From positions 1 through 64,000 of the forward strand of contig WUJK01000014.1 in NCBI GenBank assembly GCA_011317545.1: a stretch of DNA of 64,000 nt, given 5' to 3'. The notes beneath the pieces were generated by a model. That model saw only the letters and a program-made list of their open reading frames with translations. It was not told the DNA's origin and did not search any database. Below are positions 1 to 11,332 of this stretch, piece by piece (the first letter of the stretch is position 1; every line of letters starts with the position of its first letter). This DNA is from Coniella vitis (taxonomy: Eukaryota; Ascomycota; Sordariomycetes; Diaporthales; Schizoparmaceae). The translations under genes and the position numbers were made by a program.

Positions 1-3000
1 CAGAGGGTAAAAGGCATATAATAGCGATTACAGCCACTATAAGGCTCGAACCGGCTAGACGATATAAATTCTTTAAGAGCGGTAAAGAATTCTTTTATCC
101 GAGAATAATTCGAATCGGTATTTAATAACGGGCAGTCGATTAAAGAGTGCTTTTCTCGAATAAGGCGTATTTTCGAAAACGGCCGACTTAAATAGCAAAA
201 CGAGCAGCTATTAAGTTTCCGAATTTTAGGAATCGTATACGAAATAAACCGCTCTATATTATAAGAAAACGTTCGTTTATTCGTAGTAATTCGCTCCGTT
301 ATAGCCTTCGATCGATTCGAGATAGTTTGCTCGATAGTTAATAAATCCGTATCCGAAATATCCTCGTTATCGTCTATATAGCCGTCTAACGTATTCCGAC
401 TCGATAAGCTTAGAATATCCGATTCTAAAAGGAGCTTTAGAGACCGTATTTTCGAATAAATTCGAATTATTCTCTAAAGCCCCTTCGCTTATTAAGCCTC
501 TCTTCACGTTAATAATAGGGGATATTTCGATATCCGTATTAATATTAGAAGCTATAGGTTCGTCCCTATATATAGCTATAGACTTAGACGAATTACTAGA
601 GCTTTCTAATAAAATAGGGCTATTTACTTTATCCGCTTCTATTATTCGAGCCCTATTCTCTAGGGGGGCTTCGCCTTCCGGATCGATAATATACCCTAGG
701 GACCCTTTATAGCTCGGAAAAAGCATATATCGCAGGGTAATTCCCCTATTTCGCAGGATACGCGATTTTCTCTACCGTCTAAACGGAATCGAGAATAATT
801 CGACGGCAAACCTTTCGACTTAATATAATCTTTAAGGCTAAACTTCGCTAAATTATCGATCGATCCGCTAGAATTAGAAACTGCTTATTATCGATTATAA
901 TAGCTTTACAGCTCCCTCCGTTTCGAGCCCCTCTCCCCGTTTGCTGCTTATAATCCTCTATAGAGAAATAGCCTCCTATATGGAAAATATAGCGGATATT
1001 CGGAATATCGAGCCCTCGACCTATAGCACTCGTTCCGATTAGAACGCGGCCTCCGAAATAATAGCGATTATTCGGAATATTCGACGAAAAGATATCGATA
1101 ACCTCGCTTTTATTAATACCCTCGACTTCGTCTATATTACTATAGAGTACTAAGCTATTAAGGGTATCCCGTAATTCGATAACCTCTTTCTTCGTAGAGC
1201 AGAAGATTAAAGCCTTCGAATCGGAGGATAAGTTATCTTTTAACGTAAAGTTTAAATAACTTATTAATAAAGCCTTCCGTTTTTCAGCGTTTATATACCG
1301 TTTATTCGATATTTCAAGCCGAGTTACGGAATACGCTATATTCGGATTACTCGTAGGTAATCGGAAGATAAGCGGGTTATCGTTAGAAGGATCGATAAAA
1401 GCCCTTTCGAAAAAATAGCTTTCTTTATAAGGAGGTAAAGTAGCCGTTAAATAAATAGTTTGGATTCCAAACTTAATTATTTCCCCTATTTGTAAAAAGG
1501 CGGGCCTATAACGGCTATTTCCTTCTAAAAGACTATCGCATTCGTCGAATATAATACGGTCTAAGCGCTTCGAATAGATAAGCTGGGCGAGAAGGGTCTG
1601 AAACGAAGGGAATAAGGCTTTTTTAGGCGTTAAAAAGATAATTTTCTCCGCTTCGAAAGGCTTATTATTATCCTAGATAATAGACGGTATCCCGAACGCT
1701 ATAGCCCTTTTATATAAATCGTTTACTAACGTAAACTAATAGGGCTAGAACGATAGAAACCCCCCCCTTCGAAGAGAAAGTAGGTAAAAAGAATAAAAGA
1801 CTTTTACCTATTCCCGTACCTAATATAGCTAGAATAGGGCTTTTATTCGAGATAATAGCCTTTATTATAGTATATTACGGTCCTCGGAATATAGCGTTCG
1901 GCCCTAGTAACGCCTTAAGTTCGTTATTTAAGTCTATAGACTGTAAATCTCGTAAACGGCTTTCTCGAACTTTATTATTCTCTTTTTCTAAAAAGGTCTC
2001 GGCTTTTCTCTTAAAAGGGGTTAGGGTTAGGGGAGTTATAGCGAGGTTAATATCGTTAAATCCTAATAGCTTATGCTAGCTTATAGAATAACGTCGAAAG
2101 GCTTCCTTTTTCGAAGGGTCTATATACGGCCCTGATTCTAATAGACGGCCGTATATATTATTCGCGATTTTAGAAGAGTGGGCGGCTTGTAAATCCTCTA
2201 TAAGATCGTTCGAGGAATCGCTTGGAATAAACCCTTCGCTATCGTTTCCAAAGCCTTCCGTATTAACTATTAACTCCCCTATTTCGTTCGAAGTTATATA
2301 CCGTCTCGAAAGAGCTATAGATATATACCTCTACTGGCTTAGGGATATTTTCTGCCCTATAGATTTAGAAAATAATAGCCCTAGCCCCCTAGTTATTTTC
2401 GACGAATTAAAATAAGGTAGCTGGAAGGAAGAGGTTTCTTTTTCGGTATCCGTATCCTCGAAACTACTAGAGTTTTCGCCTTTCTCTATACCCTCTATAG
2501 ACTTAATAGGCTAGATTTTATCGCTAAATTTCTTTATATTATCTATATTAGCCTGTAAATCCTCGAAGAAAGGTAGGACTAATAGTAAATAATATAAAAG
2601 AAGTTCCGAGATTTCTCGAGGTATAAAGCGGTATATAACCTTTAAAAGCCCGGATCTATTATACCCTTTGTGATAATCTGTTATAAGGGTTATTAAGCCC
2701 CTATCGAGAAATAGATTTCGAAGCCCTTCGTTATCCCCGTTTCGAAAGCGAATCGAAAGGGCTTCGGGGCTGCGAGGAGGCTGCCCGCCGGTTAAATAGA
2801 CTAATACCGCTAAACCCTCGAAAAAGCTGGAAATTAATTTAATATAGCGTCGACCTTCTAAAAGGCTCGGCTTACTAAAGTAATCTAAACGATAAGTTGG
2901 AAACCAGGCCTTTTTAAGCCGCCTATTCGAAGAAATCTTCGTAATAAGCTAGTTCTTATACTTATAACGAGGTGCTTCTAAAAGGTCGTTTATAAAAGAA

Positions 3001-5186
3001 TAGCCTATAATACTATTATTATAGTTATCGGCAAGAGAATCCTAGGGAATCGGTGGGAGGTTTTCTCTATAATATTCTAGAATATTCGAGCCTTTATATT
3101 CAGATTCGTTAATATATAATAGGGTACTAAGGGCCCTCTGAGATTTTTGAATTCCGTATCGAATAGCCTTTTGTAAAGAGGGTAGATCGAGACGAATATC
3201 CCTATATATTAAGGTATTATTATCCCAGATAATACCTCCGGGCTTAATAGTATTATTAATAATAGTAAGCCCGTACGATCGAATATTTGCTAGATAAGGA
3301 ATAATTCGAGGCCCGATAGTAGGAACCGAATAGAGGATATTTAAGCCCCTTAGAATAGTCCAAAGAGGTATAGCTTCGCACCTAGCTAATACTTCCGTAT
3401 AACCGCTATTCTCTATTAAACCCTGGATATTCTCTTCGTATTTATTATAATAAAATAATAAAATAAAGACCCGGGCAAACGAAATAATAGCGGATATAGA
3501 AGGCGTTATAACCTCTGGCTTTTCCTAGGTATTATCCTGTCGAATATGCAAAATAGCTATATAACTAATAATAATACTAGTATATTCGCCTCCTTCGATA
3601 GGCTCGGAAAGTAAGGTAATAAGTAGATTTAAAACGGAAGAATCTAGCTTCTGGAATAAAGCGATTGCTTCTAACGATTCTAAATCACTCGAAGACGAAT
3701 TCGAGGGAATTCCTCGATATATCGCCCCTATCGATAGTTTTAAGCCCTCTATAGCTTCTTTTTGCTTATTCGATAGAATAAAAGGGAGCTTTTCGGAATC
3801 CTCTAAATCGAAAGATCGAAATAAATAGCTTAAAAGCCGTTTATAAACGAGCTTATATCGTTGGACTGTTCTAGGGTTATACGAGAAAATAAAAGGCTTT
3901 TTAGGCTCTTTTTCAAAGCTTCGACGATTTAACTCTAGTAAGGTTACTCTCGGAATAAGCCCCCCGTTTACTAGCCTTTTACCCTCGAGAATAAGCCGGT
4001 CTATAGAAGAATAAACCTCTAAAAGACCCCTTCCTTAGAATTTAGAGTCTTCTGGAATAGCTTCCCCTACTAAAGAAGGCTTATAAAGGTCTAATAGCGC
4101 TATTAATTTAGCTTTCGGTAACGAGCTCTGCTTTAGATGGTTTATAACCCCTAGCTTCTGTAACCAGGGATTTGGACCGTCTTTTTCGTTTAAATCGCGA
4201 ATAGATATATCGGATTTAAAGCGAATAGATTTAGCTTTCGAAGTAAAAGTAGTTAAATCTATAGATTTAGAGCTACTCGAAGCGCTATTAGACCCCTCGG
4301 AATCGCTATTACTAGACGACGAAAGAATAACTCTCTGGTTTCTTCTAATAAACGGCCTATTTACTATAGAAGTAAATGGCTCTTTAGAAGAGCTAGAATC
4401 TGAAATTCGTCGAGAATTTAATAGAAAGGGCCTATTCCGCTTAGTTCTAGGAATCTGAATAGGGCTACTAATAATACTACTAGTTGCGATTATAGTATTA
4501 TTAATAGCGCTAGTAGAGAAACTAGAGGCCTGGTTTGGAATCGACCCTTCTATAGATTCTATAGGGCTAGTAATAGTATTCGCTTCGGGGTTAGGGCTAG
4601 AGATAGCCCTAGGGCTAGAGGTAACCCTAGGGCTAGAAGCAACCCTAGGGTTAGAAGGGCTCTTAAGGCTATTAGGTTTTATAGCTTTAGACGGCTTCTT
4701 AACCTAAAAATACGAACTAGTATATTTATTCGTAAAAAATCGTTGAATATAGACCTTTGATTTATAAAGCTTAATAGCTTTAGTCTTAGGGCGCCCCCTT
4801 GCCTGGAAAGTATGGTCTTTTTGGATATGCTTTAATATCGTTGATTTTTTATACGCTATAAATTCGTATTCTAGGCATTTATAACCTTTCTCTAACCCTA
4901 ACCCTTCTATAGGGGGCTCTTCTTTAGTAGGGAAAGTATTAAAACCCTTTAGCTCTTCTTCCGTTTGAATTAAGCCTTCTAAACCTAAAGCCTAAGGCTT
5001 AAATTTAGTTTTAAAAGCTTTATTCGAAATCGAATGCGGCGGGCTATTTAAATGCTTTCTAAGCCGGCTATATATAATAGCTATTTGGCAAATAGGGCAT
5101 ATAATAAGCCTATATTTCGGAAGGTAATTTAGAAAGCGAAAGGAATATTCGCTCCTCTTTTTAGAGTTAAGGATAGAAGACTCCAT
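1..5186 (-). pseudogene. Telomere-linked RecQ-like helicase relic, copy 1 (OrsD-type zinc finger, SF2 helicase core), cut by left edge
   Basis: Read from an ATG at 5184-5186 on minus. The N-terminus carries an OrsD/DUF3505-like finger (CPIC, then HLNSPPH, about 5040-5110). A long Ser-rich linker and an alpha-helical region follow, including a stretch like HKGY..SGLLKVIYRF that is typical of fungal telomere-linked helicases. The helicase core has Walker A GTGIGKS (about 1800-1820), a motif II reading DECD (1534-1545), motif V IGTSAIGRGLDIPN and motif VI QQTGRGARNG (about 919-949). A CDIC zinc cluster lies at 723-734. The acidic linker at about 440-726 is open in a different frame from both sides, so an indel or intron lies at each end. 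The tail at 1-440 shows CSFC and later Cys/His residues, then runs off the window. Inactivating stops mostly fit CAA/CAG/TGG to TAA/TAG changes. Such proteins sit next to telomeres in many fungi; their function is uncertain. The family call is firm; exact frame and introns are not. Confidence 0.85.
4590..4660. repeat. 18-bp minisatellite inside helicase copy 1, about 3 units
   Basis: Tandem 18-bp units of the form TAGGGCTAGAGGTAACCC sit in the Ser/Pro-rich linker of the helicase, so each unit adds six codons. The unit resembles telomere repeat in part (TTAGGG at its start). The second helicase copy carries about five units at 38686-38790, a 36-bp in-frame expansion. Confidence 0.75.
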
Positions 5187-6405
5187 TTTAAACTTTAGAG
5201 GCTTTAGAACCTTCTATAAAGTCGATAGGTAGTAGACTTTAGAGACTTTAGAACCTTCTAGAAAGTCGATAGGTAGTAGACTTTAGAGGCTTTAGAACCT
5301 TCTAGAAAGTCGATAGTTGATTTTTTAGGGTATATATAGCCCCTAGAGTAAAGTACGGTAGTAGACTTTAGAGGCTCTGGAACCTTCTATAAAGTCGATA
5401 GGTAATAGACCTTAGAGGCTAATAAACCTTCTATAAAGTCGATAATTGATTTTTTAGGGTATATAAAGCGCCTAGAGTAGAGTGCGGTAATAGACCTTAG
5501 AGGCTAATAAACCTTCTATAAAGTCGATAATTGATTTTTTAGGGTATATAAAGCCCCTAGAGTAGAGTGCGGTAATAGACCTTAGAGGCTAATAAACCTT
5601 CTATAAAGTCGATAATTGATTTTTTAGGGTATATAAAGCCCCTAGAGTAAAGTGCGGTAATAGACTATAGAGGCTCTATAACCTTCTATATAGTCGATAG
5701 TTGATTTTTAGGGTATATAAAGCCCCTAGAGTAAAGCACGGTAATAAACCTTAGAGGCTTTAGAACCTTCTATAAAGTCGATAGAATATAGTGCGGTAGG
5801 TGGCTATAGAGGCTCTGCAACCTTCTATATAGTTTATAGTTGATTTTTAGGGTATATAAAGCCCCTAGAGTAAAGTACGGTAGTAGACCTTAGAGGCTAT
5901 AGAACCTTCTAGAAAGTCGATAGTTGATTTTTAGGGTATATAAAGCCCCTAGAGTAGAGTGCGGTATAAATCTTAGAGGCTAATAAACCTTCTATATAGT
6001 CGATAGTTGATTTTTAGGGTATATAAAGCCCCTAGAGTAAAGTACGGTAGTAGACCTTAGAGGCTATAGAACCTTCTAGAAAGTCGATAGTTGATTTTTA
6101 GGGTATATAAAGCCCCTAGAGTAAAGTACGGTAGTAGACCTTAGAGGCTATAGAACCTTCTAGAAAGTCGATAGTTGATTTTTAGGGTATATAAAGCCCC
6201 TAGAGTAGAGTGCGGTATAAATCTTAGAGGCTAATAAACCTTCTATAAAATCGATAATTGATTTTTTAGGGTATATAAAGCCCCTAGAGTAACGTGCGGT
6301 AATAGACTTTAGAGGCTTTAGAACCTTCTATAAAGTCGATAGAATATAGTGCGGTAGGTAGCTATAGAGGCTCTGCAACCTTCTAAATAGCCTATAGTAT
6401 ATAGC
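5187..6405. repeat. Tandem array I upstream of helicase copy 1, TATA-bearing units
   Basis: About eleven imperfect units of roughly 80-90 bp lie directly 5' of the helicase ATG. Each unit has ACCTTCTATAAAGTCGATA, then GATTTTTTAGGG, then TATATAAAGCCCC and CCTAGAGTARAGTRCGG. Units differ by transitions and by short insertions. The position and the repeated TATATAAA suggest an amplified promoter-proximal region, but the TATA boxes read on plus while the helicase is on minus. No ORF is supported here. Confidence 0.75.
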
Positions 6406-6440
6406 TATATATACGTATATATATATATATATATATAGAT
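6400..6440. repeat. (TA)n microsatellite
   Basis: An uninterrupted TA run closes tandem array I. The same run recurs at the matching place in the second module copy (about 40690-40733) with a different length. Confidence 0.8.
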
Positions 6441-6449
6441 TTCTTTTTA

Positions 6450-6660
6450 TTAAGCCCTCCGGAGGTTTTTTTTTTTCCTCCTTATATACCCTCCGACATT
6501 GGTTTACCTCCTAGCACGCTAGGGTGGGCTCGTGAGCATATTTAGAGTTGCCGACAAATTCATTTGTATGGGATTTTCAAAAAATCGTGCTCACGTCGTA
6601 GTACGCATCTGCCCCTACGCATGCACTAGGGTAACTCGGCGAGTTATTTAGTTATATTAC
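6450..6660. other. Conserved low-RIP block with an inverted repeat
   Basis: This non-coding stretch keeps CpA/TpG while its flanks have lost them. It holds an 8-bp inverted repeat, CGTGAGCA at 6531-6538 and TGCTCACG at 6588-6595. The second copy at about 40745-40935 has CGTAAGCA and TGCTTACG, so pairing is kept. No gene is visible. 6660-6840 is AT-rich with nothing recognisable. Confidence 0.5.
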
Positions 6661-6839
6661 TTTAAAATATATATAAAAAATCAGAAAGAAATCAATAAAA
6701 ATATATATAGGGTTATATAAATATATATTACGTAATATACTTAAGGGTTAGGGTAAAAGCGAAAGGAAAAATTAAAAAAAAAATAAATAATAGCTAGAAT
6801 TTAGAAGGTTTTAGTAAGAGATCTATATATTAATATAAA

Positions 6840-7960
6840 AGGGATAGTTTAGGGTAAGTTAAGTAGAGAGGTCTAGGGTAAATTAAGTAGAGAGGTCTAG
6901 GGTAACTAGAGTATAAGATTTAGAGTAAAAAAGAGTAAATAATATAAAGAGGTCTAAGGTAACTAGAGTATAAGACTTAGAGTAATAGAGAATAAGAAGC
7001 GTAAAGGGGTCTAGGGTAACTAGAGTACGAGACTTAGAGTAAAAAGGAGTAAAAGGCGTAGAGAGTTCTAGGGTAACTAGGGTATAAGATATAGCGTAGA
7101 GAGGTCTAGGGTAACTAGAGTAAAAGATTTAGAGTAATAGAGAGTAAGAAGTATAAAGAGGTCTAGGGTAACTAGAGTACGAGGTTTAGAGTATAAGATA
7201 TAGCGTAGAGAGGTCTAGGGTAATTAGAGTATAAGACTTAGAGTAATAGAGAATAAGAAGCGTAGAGAGGTCTAGGGTAACTAGAGTATAAGACTTAGAG
7301 TAAAAAGGAGTAAAGGGCGTAAAGAGGTCTAGGGTAAGTAGGGTACGAGACTTAGAGTAAAAAAGAGTAAAAAGCGTAGAAAGGTCTAGGGTAAGTAGGG
7401 TACGAGACTTAGAGTAATAGAGAGTAAGAAGTATAAAGAGGTCTAGGGTAACTAGAATACGAGACTTAGAGTAAAAAGGAGTAAAAAGCGTAGAGAGGTC
7501 TAGGGTAATTAGAGTATAAGACTTAGAGTAATAGAGAATAAGAAGCGTAGAGAAGTCTAGGGTAACTAGAGTATAAGACTTAGAGTAAAAAGGAGTAAAG
7601 GGCGTAAAGAGGTCTAGGGTAACTAGAATACGAGACTTAGAGTAAAAAGGAGTAAAAAGCGTAGAGAGGTCTAGGGTAAATAGGGTACGAGACTTAGAGT
7701 AATAGAGAGTAAGAAGTATAGAAAGGTCTAGGGTAACTAGAGTACGAGGTTTAGAGTAAAAAAGAGTAAAAAGCGTAGAGAGGTCTAGGGTAAGTAGGGT
7801 ACGAGACTTAGATTTATATAAAGTAAATAATATAGAGAGGTTTAAAGTAACTAGGGTATAAGACTTAGATTTATATAAAGTAAATAATATAGAGAGGTTT
7901 AAAATAACTAGGGTATAAGACTTAGAGTAAAAAGCGTAGAAAGGGTTAAAATAATAAGAT
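6840..7960. repeat. Tandem array II, units of about 50-60 bp
   Basis: Units follow the pattern GAGGTCTAGGGTAACTAGAG, then TATAAGACTTAGAGTAAAAA, then GAGTAAAAAGCGTA. The CTAGGGTAA in each unit is close to the telomere repeat. The second module copy (about 41145-42830) is longer by roughly ten units inserted near its left end. 7960-8080 is AT-rich spacer. No ORF is supported. Confidence 0.8.
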
Positions 7961-8079
7961 TATAAAGCTTAAACTAATATATATATAAAGATTTATAATA
8001 ACTATAATAAAAGATTTATAGAAAATAAATAATATAATAAAAAAACTTAAGTTTTTTTTTATTTTTTAAAAAAAGAAGT

Positions 8080-8690
8080 TCCGTATTCGAGGTGACTAGG
8101 GGCTATTTACGTAAGCCCTTTAACCCTGCCCAATAGGACGATTATATATACTCTGCGGTTACACTTTGTATATATATATATATATTCTGCGGTTACACTT
8201 TATATATATATTTTCCCACAACCGTTCTATCGAGCAGGGGCATTACACCATTACGCGGCCAACCCTTCTAGTTATACTATAATTTAATACTATATAACCC
8301 ACTTATGATTATCAGAAAAACTCACCAGCAGTTTCCCCGACGTCACACTCGAACACGGAACTTCTAGCATCGTAGTCGGCCGTCGAAACGACTCGACCAC
8401 TTTGCTTTTCGGTGAAAACTCTGATTTTTTCCGAACTTATATAGTCAACTTTACTATAGTGAAAAAAAAAATATATAATAATATAGCCACTATAGTGCAT
8501 CCGGTATCAATCGAAAGCGCTAGATTCCAGCTATTCAAATATACTATTTATATTTTTATACCCCTTATATTCGCCGAGATATTCAGGGTTAAAGTTAGTG
8601 GGTCTACCCGGGTAAGAGTGGGTTTAAGTGGGTTTGGAATTTCTTATCGTTCTTATCGGGGCTAAGCGAGTTCTCGAATAACGCCCTGGG
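8080..8690. other. Subtelomeric core block, present three times in the window
   Basis: A roughly 600-bp block that keeps CpA/TpG. It includes a direct repeat of CTCTGCGGTTACACTTT, a tRNA-like segment on minus and GTGGGTTTAAGTGGGTTTGG near its right end. Other copies lie at about 9830-10440 and 42963-43573. The short ORFs across it (8312-8500 minus, 8402-8665 plus) look like by-products of a GC-richer island and I do not call them genes. Confidence 0.6.
8328..8412 (-). ncRNA. tRNA-like / SINE-like segment with Pol III A and B boxes
   Basis: On minus, TGGTCGAGTCG fits the A-box consensus and lies in a perfect 4-bp D-stem (GTCG with CGAC). A B-box-like GTGTTCGAGTG follows about 32 nt later, a normal spacing. 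The anticodon and T stems do not pair well and no CCA end or tail is clear, so it is not a working tRNA. It could be a tRNA-derived SINE head or a Pol III promoter for a subtelomeric transcript. Copies occur near 10077-10161 and 43211-43295. Confidence 0.35.
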
Positions 8691-8706
8691 TTTAGGGTTA
8701 GGGTTA
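8691..8706 (+). repeat. Interstitial telomere-like tract
   Basis: About two TTAGGG units right of the core block. The same tract is found at the matching place in the other two core copies (about 10445-10461 and 43574-43589). Confidence 0.7.
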
Positions 8707-8719
8707 AAGAAAAATAGTA

Positions 8720-9420
8720 CGTTGAATAGCCCTAAATCTAAGGAATCTAGCTCTATATTTTATATTATTCCAAGACGAATACTTATGAAAATAATAATAC
8801 TATTATATTTCTATAGAAAAAAAGAAAAGAAAAAAAAGAAAAAAAAGAAAAATAGGCTATATTTATATACTATATTTATTTACTATATAGAATATATAGA
8901 AAGAGATATATATAGTACTTATTTATATTCTATTATAATCTTTTTATTTTTTTCTTATAATAACTTCTCTTTTAAAAAAGAAGAATAGTATTATATAGTA
9001 TTATCGAGTATTTATAATAAGAAAAGAGAGTAAAGGCTTAAAGTTAGATTATTTAAATATTTATTAGTTTATTATAATAATACTTTTATTTAAAGAGGAT
9101 TAGTAAATAATAAAAATATATTTTAATTTCGATACTTTATTCCTCTTCTATATATATTTTTAACCCTAAGTAAATAGAACTTATATATAATAATACTATA
9201 TAAAGATATATATAGATAGATAAGATAAATAGTAGTAAAGGGTGAAAAGATTCTTTATTAATAAATAGATATATATCCTTTCTTCTTCCTTTTTTTTTCG
9301 TTCTTTTTTTTTTCTTTTTTCTATACTACGGAATCTTCTTTTCCTTCTCGCGCCTTTCTCTTTCCGATTCCCGGGGTAGTATAATAGAAGAAAATACGTT
9401 ATTTTATACGGAGAAGAAAA
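8720..9420. other. AT-rich low-complexity spacer
   Basis: A-rich and T-rich runs, with GAAAAAAAAG tracts near 8820-8850 and T/C tracts near 9280-9330. The open frame at 8722-8988 encodes mostly Lys, Tyr and Ile from this composition and I do not consider it a gene. Confidence 0.6.
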
Positions 9421-9600
9421 AAGAATTTTAGGTAGGTGGGGCTAAAAAGTGGGTCCCCTAAGGGGGGTATATTTTTAGTAGCGTTCTCGAGGTTTTGGAT
9501 ATCTAGGACCTTATATACCGGGGTCCGAAAAAAGTGGAGACTTTTGTGGGGACTTTGTAAATGGAATCAGATCTAATTCCATTTAACAATTATTGTTAGG
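9420..9600. other. Module terminus: conserved end block, palindrome, TTAGG scar
   Basis: A conserved CpA/TpG-keeping end block (GGGTCCCCTAAGGGGGG, then TATATACCGGGGTCCGAAAA) leads into a 28-bp palindrome at 9558-9585 and a small palindrome at 9584-9598. TTAGG at 9596-9600 then joins the interior of array II of the next copy. The same order of parts ends the other module copies at 11320-11338 and 44510-44520. Confidence 0.65.
9558..9585. repeat. Terminal palindrome, module copy 1
   Basis: 28 bp, centre AGATCT, with one mismatched pair (C68/A75 of the 9500 series). Equivalent palindromes are at 11293-11320 (centre ACCGGT) and 44483-44510 (centre AGATCT, perfect). It lies 11 bp before the TTAGG scar. 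Confidence 0.8.
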
Positions 9601-11332
9601 TCTAGGGTAATTAGAGTACGAGACTTAGAGTAAAAAAGAGTAAATAGTATAGAGAGGTTTAGGGTAACTAGAGTATAAGACTTAGAGTATAAGGCGTAGA
9701 AAGGGTTAGAGTAATAAGAATATAAGATTTAGAGTAATATATATAGATAGATTTATAATAATATTAATAAAAGACTTATAGAAAATAAATAATATTATAA
9801 AAAAACTTAGTCTTTTTTTATTTTTTAAAAAAAGAAGTTCCGTATTCGAGGTAACTAGGGGCTATTTACGTAAGCCCTTTAACCCTGCTTAATAGGACGA
9901 TTATATATACTCTGCGGCTAAACTTTGTATATATATATATATACTCTGCGGTTAAACTTTGTATATATATTCCCACAACCGTTCTATCGAGCAGGGGCAT
10001 TACACTATTACGCGGCCAACCCTTCTAGTTATACTATAATTTAATACTATATAACCCACTTATAATTATCAGAAAAACTCACCAGCAGTTTCCCCGACGT
10101 TACACTCGAACACGGAACTTCTAGTATCGTAGTCGGCCGTCGAAACGACTCGACCACTTTGCTTTTCGGTGAAAACTCTGATTTTTTCCGAACTTATATA
10201 GTCAACTTTACTATAGTGAAAGAAAAACATCTAATAATATAGCTATAATAGTGCACCCGGTATTAATCGAAAGCCCTAGATTCCAGCTATTCAGATATAT
10301 TACTTATATTCTCATACCCCTTATATCCGTTAAGATATTTAGGGTTAAAGTTAGTGGGTCTACCCGGGTAAGAGTGGGTTTAAGTGGGTTTGGAATTTCT
10401 TATCGTTCTTATCGGGGCTAAGCGAGTTCTGGAATAACGCCCTAGGTTTAGGGTTAGGGTTTAAGAAAAATAGTATATTAAATAGCCCTAAATCTAAGGA
10501 ATCTAGCTATATATTTTATATTATTCCAAGACGAATACTTATTAAAATACTAATCCTATTATATTTCTAGAGAAAAAAAGAAAAAAAAAAAAAAACAGGC
10601 TATATTTATATACTATATTTATTTACTATATAGAATATATAGAAAGAGATATATATAGTATTTATTTATATTCTATTATAATCTTTTTATTTTTTTCTTA
10701 TAGTAATTTCTCTTTTAAAAAAGAAGAATAGTATTATATAGTATTATCGATAATAAGAAAAGAGAGTAAAGGCTAAAAGTTAGATTATATAAATATTCTT
10801 TAGTTAATTATAATAATACTTTTATTTAAAAAGGATTAATAACTAATAAAAATATATTATAATTTCGATACTTCGTTCCTCTTCTATCTATATTTTCAAC
10901 TTATAGTAAATAGAACGTATATATAATAATACTATAGAAAGATATATATAGATAAATAAGAGAATAGTAGTAAAGGGTAAAAAGATTCTTTACGAATAAA
11001 TAGATCTATATCCTTTCTTCTTCCTTTTTTTTTTCTTTGTTTTTTCTTTTTTTCTTTATATTACGGAATCTTCTTTTCCTTCTCGCGCCTTTATCTTTCC
11101 GATTCCCGGGGTAGTATAATAGAAGAAAATACGTTCTTTTAGACGGAGAAGAAAAAAGGATTTTAGGTAGGTAGGGCTGAAAAGTGGGTCCCCTAAGGGG
11201 GGTATATTTTTATTAACGTTCTCGAGGTTTTCGCTCTCTAGGACCTTATATACCGGGGTCCGAAAAAAGTGGAGACTTTTATAGGGACTTTGTAAATAGA
11301 ACTACCGGTGGTTCTATTTAACAATTATTATT
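9601..11332. repeat. Truncated second copy of the module's right part
   Basis: Starts inside array II at GTCTAGGGTAATTAGAG, directly after TTAGG. It then repeats, in order, the core block (about 9830-10440), telomere-like tract, AT-rich spacer, end block and terminal palindrome of 7900-9600. It lacks the helicase and array I. It differs from the first copy by many transitions and small indels. Confidence 0.8.
11293..11320. repeat. Terminal palindrome, truncated module copy
   Basis: 28 bp, centre ACCGGT, with a single G.T pair. Its central bases differ from the AGATCT of the other two copies, but the two-fold symmetry is kept. Confidence 0.8.

Noticed and set aside
367..726. Separate small gene on minus
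   Set aside because: Best read as the acidic linker of helicase copy 1 in a shifted frame; helicase sequence continues on both sides of it.
5187..7960. Possible CRISPR array (regular repeats)
   Set aside because: Units are contiguous with variable length and no unique spacers, and the genome is fungal.
8312..8665. Overlapping ORFs on both strands of the subtelomeric core (also 43195-43548)
   Set aside because: No family match. They overlap the tRNA-like segment and stay open because the block is GC-richer; the two identical pairs only reflect duplication.
8722..8988. 88-residue plus ORF
   Set aside because: Lys/Tyr/Ile-rich product of AT-rich low complexity; the equivalent region of copy 2 is rearranged and does not keep it.
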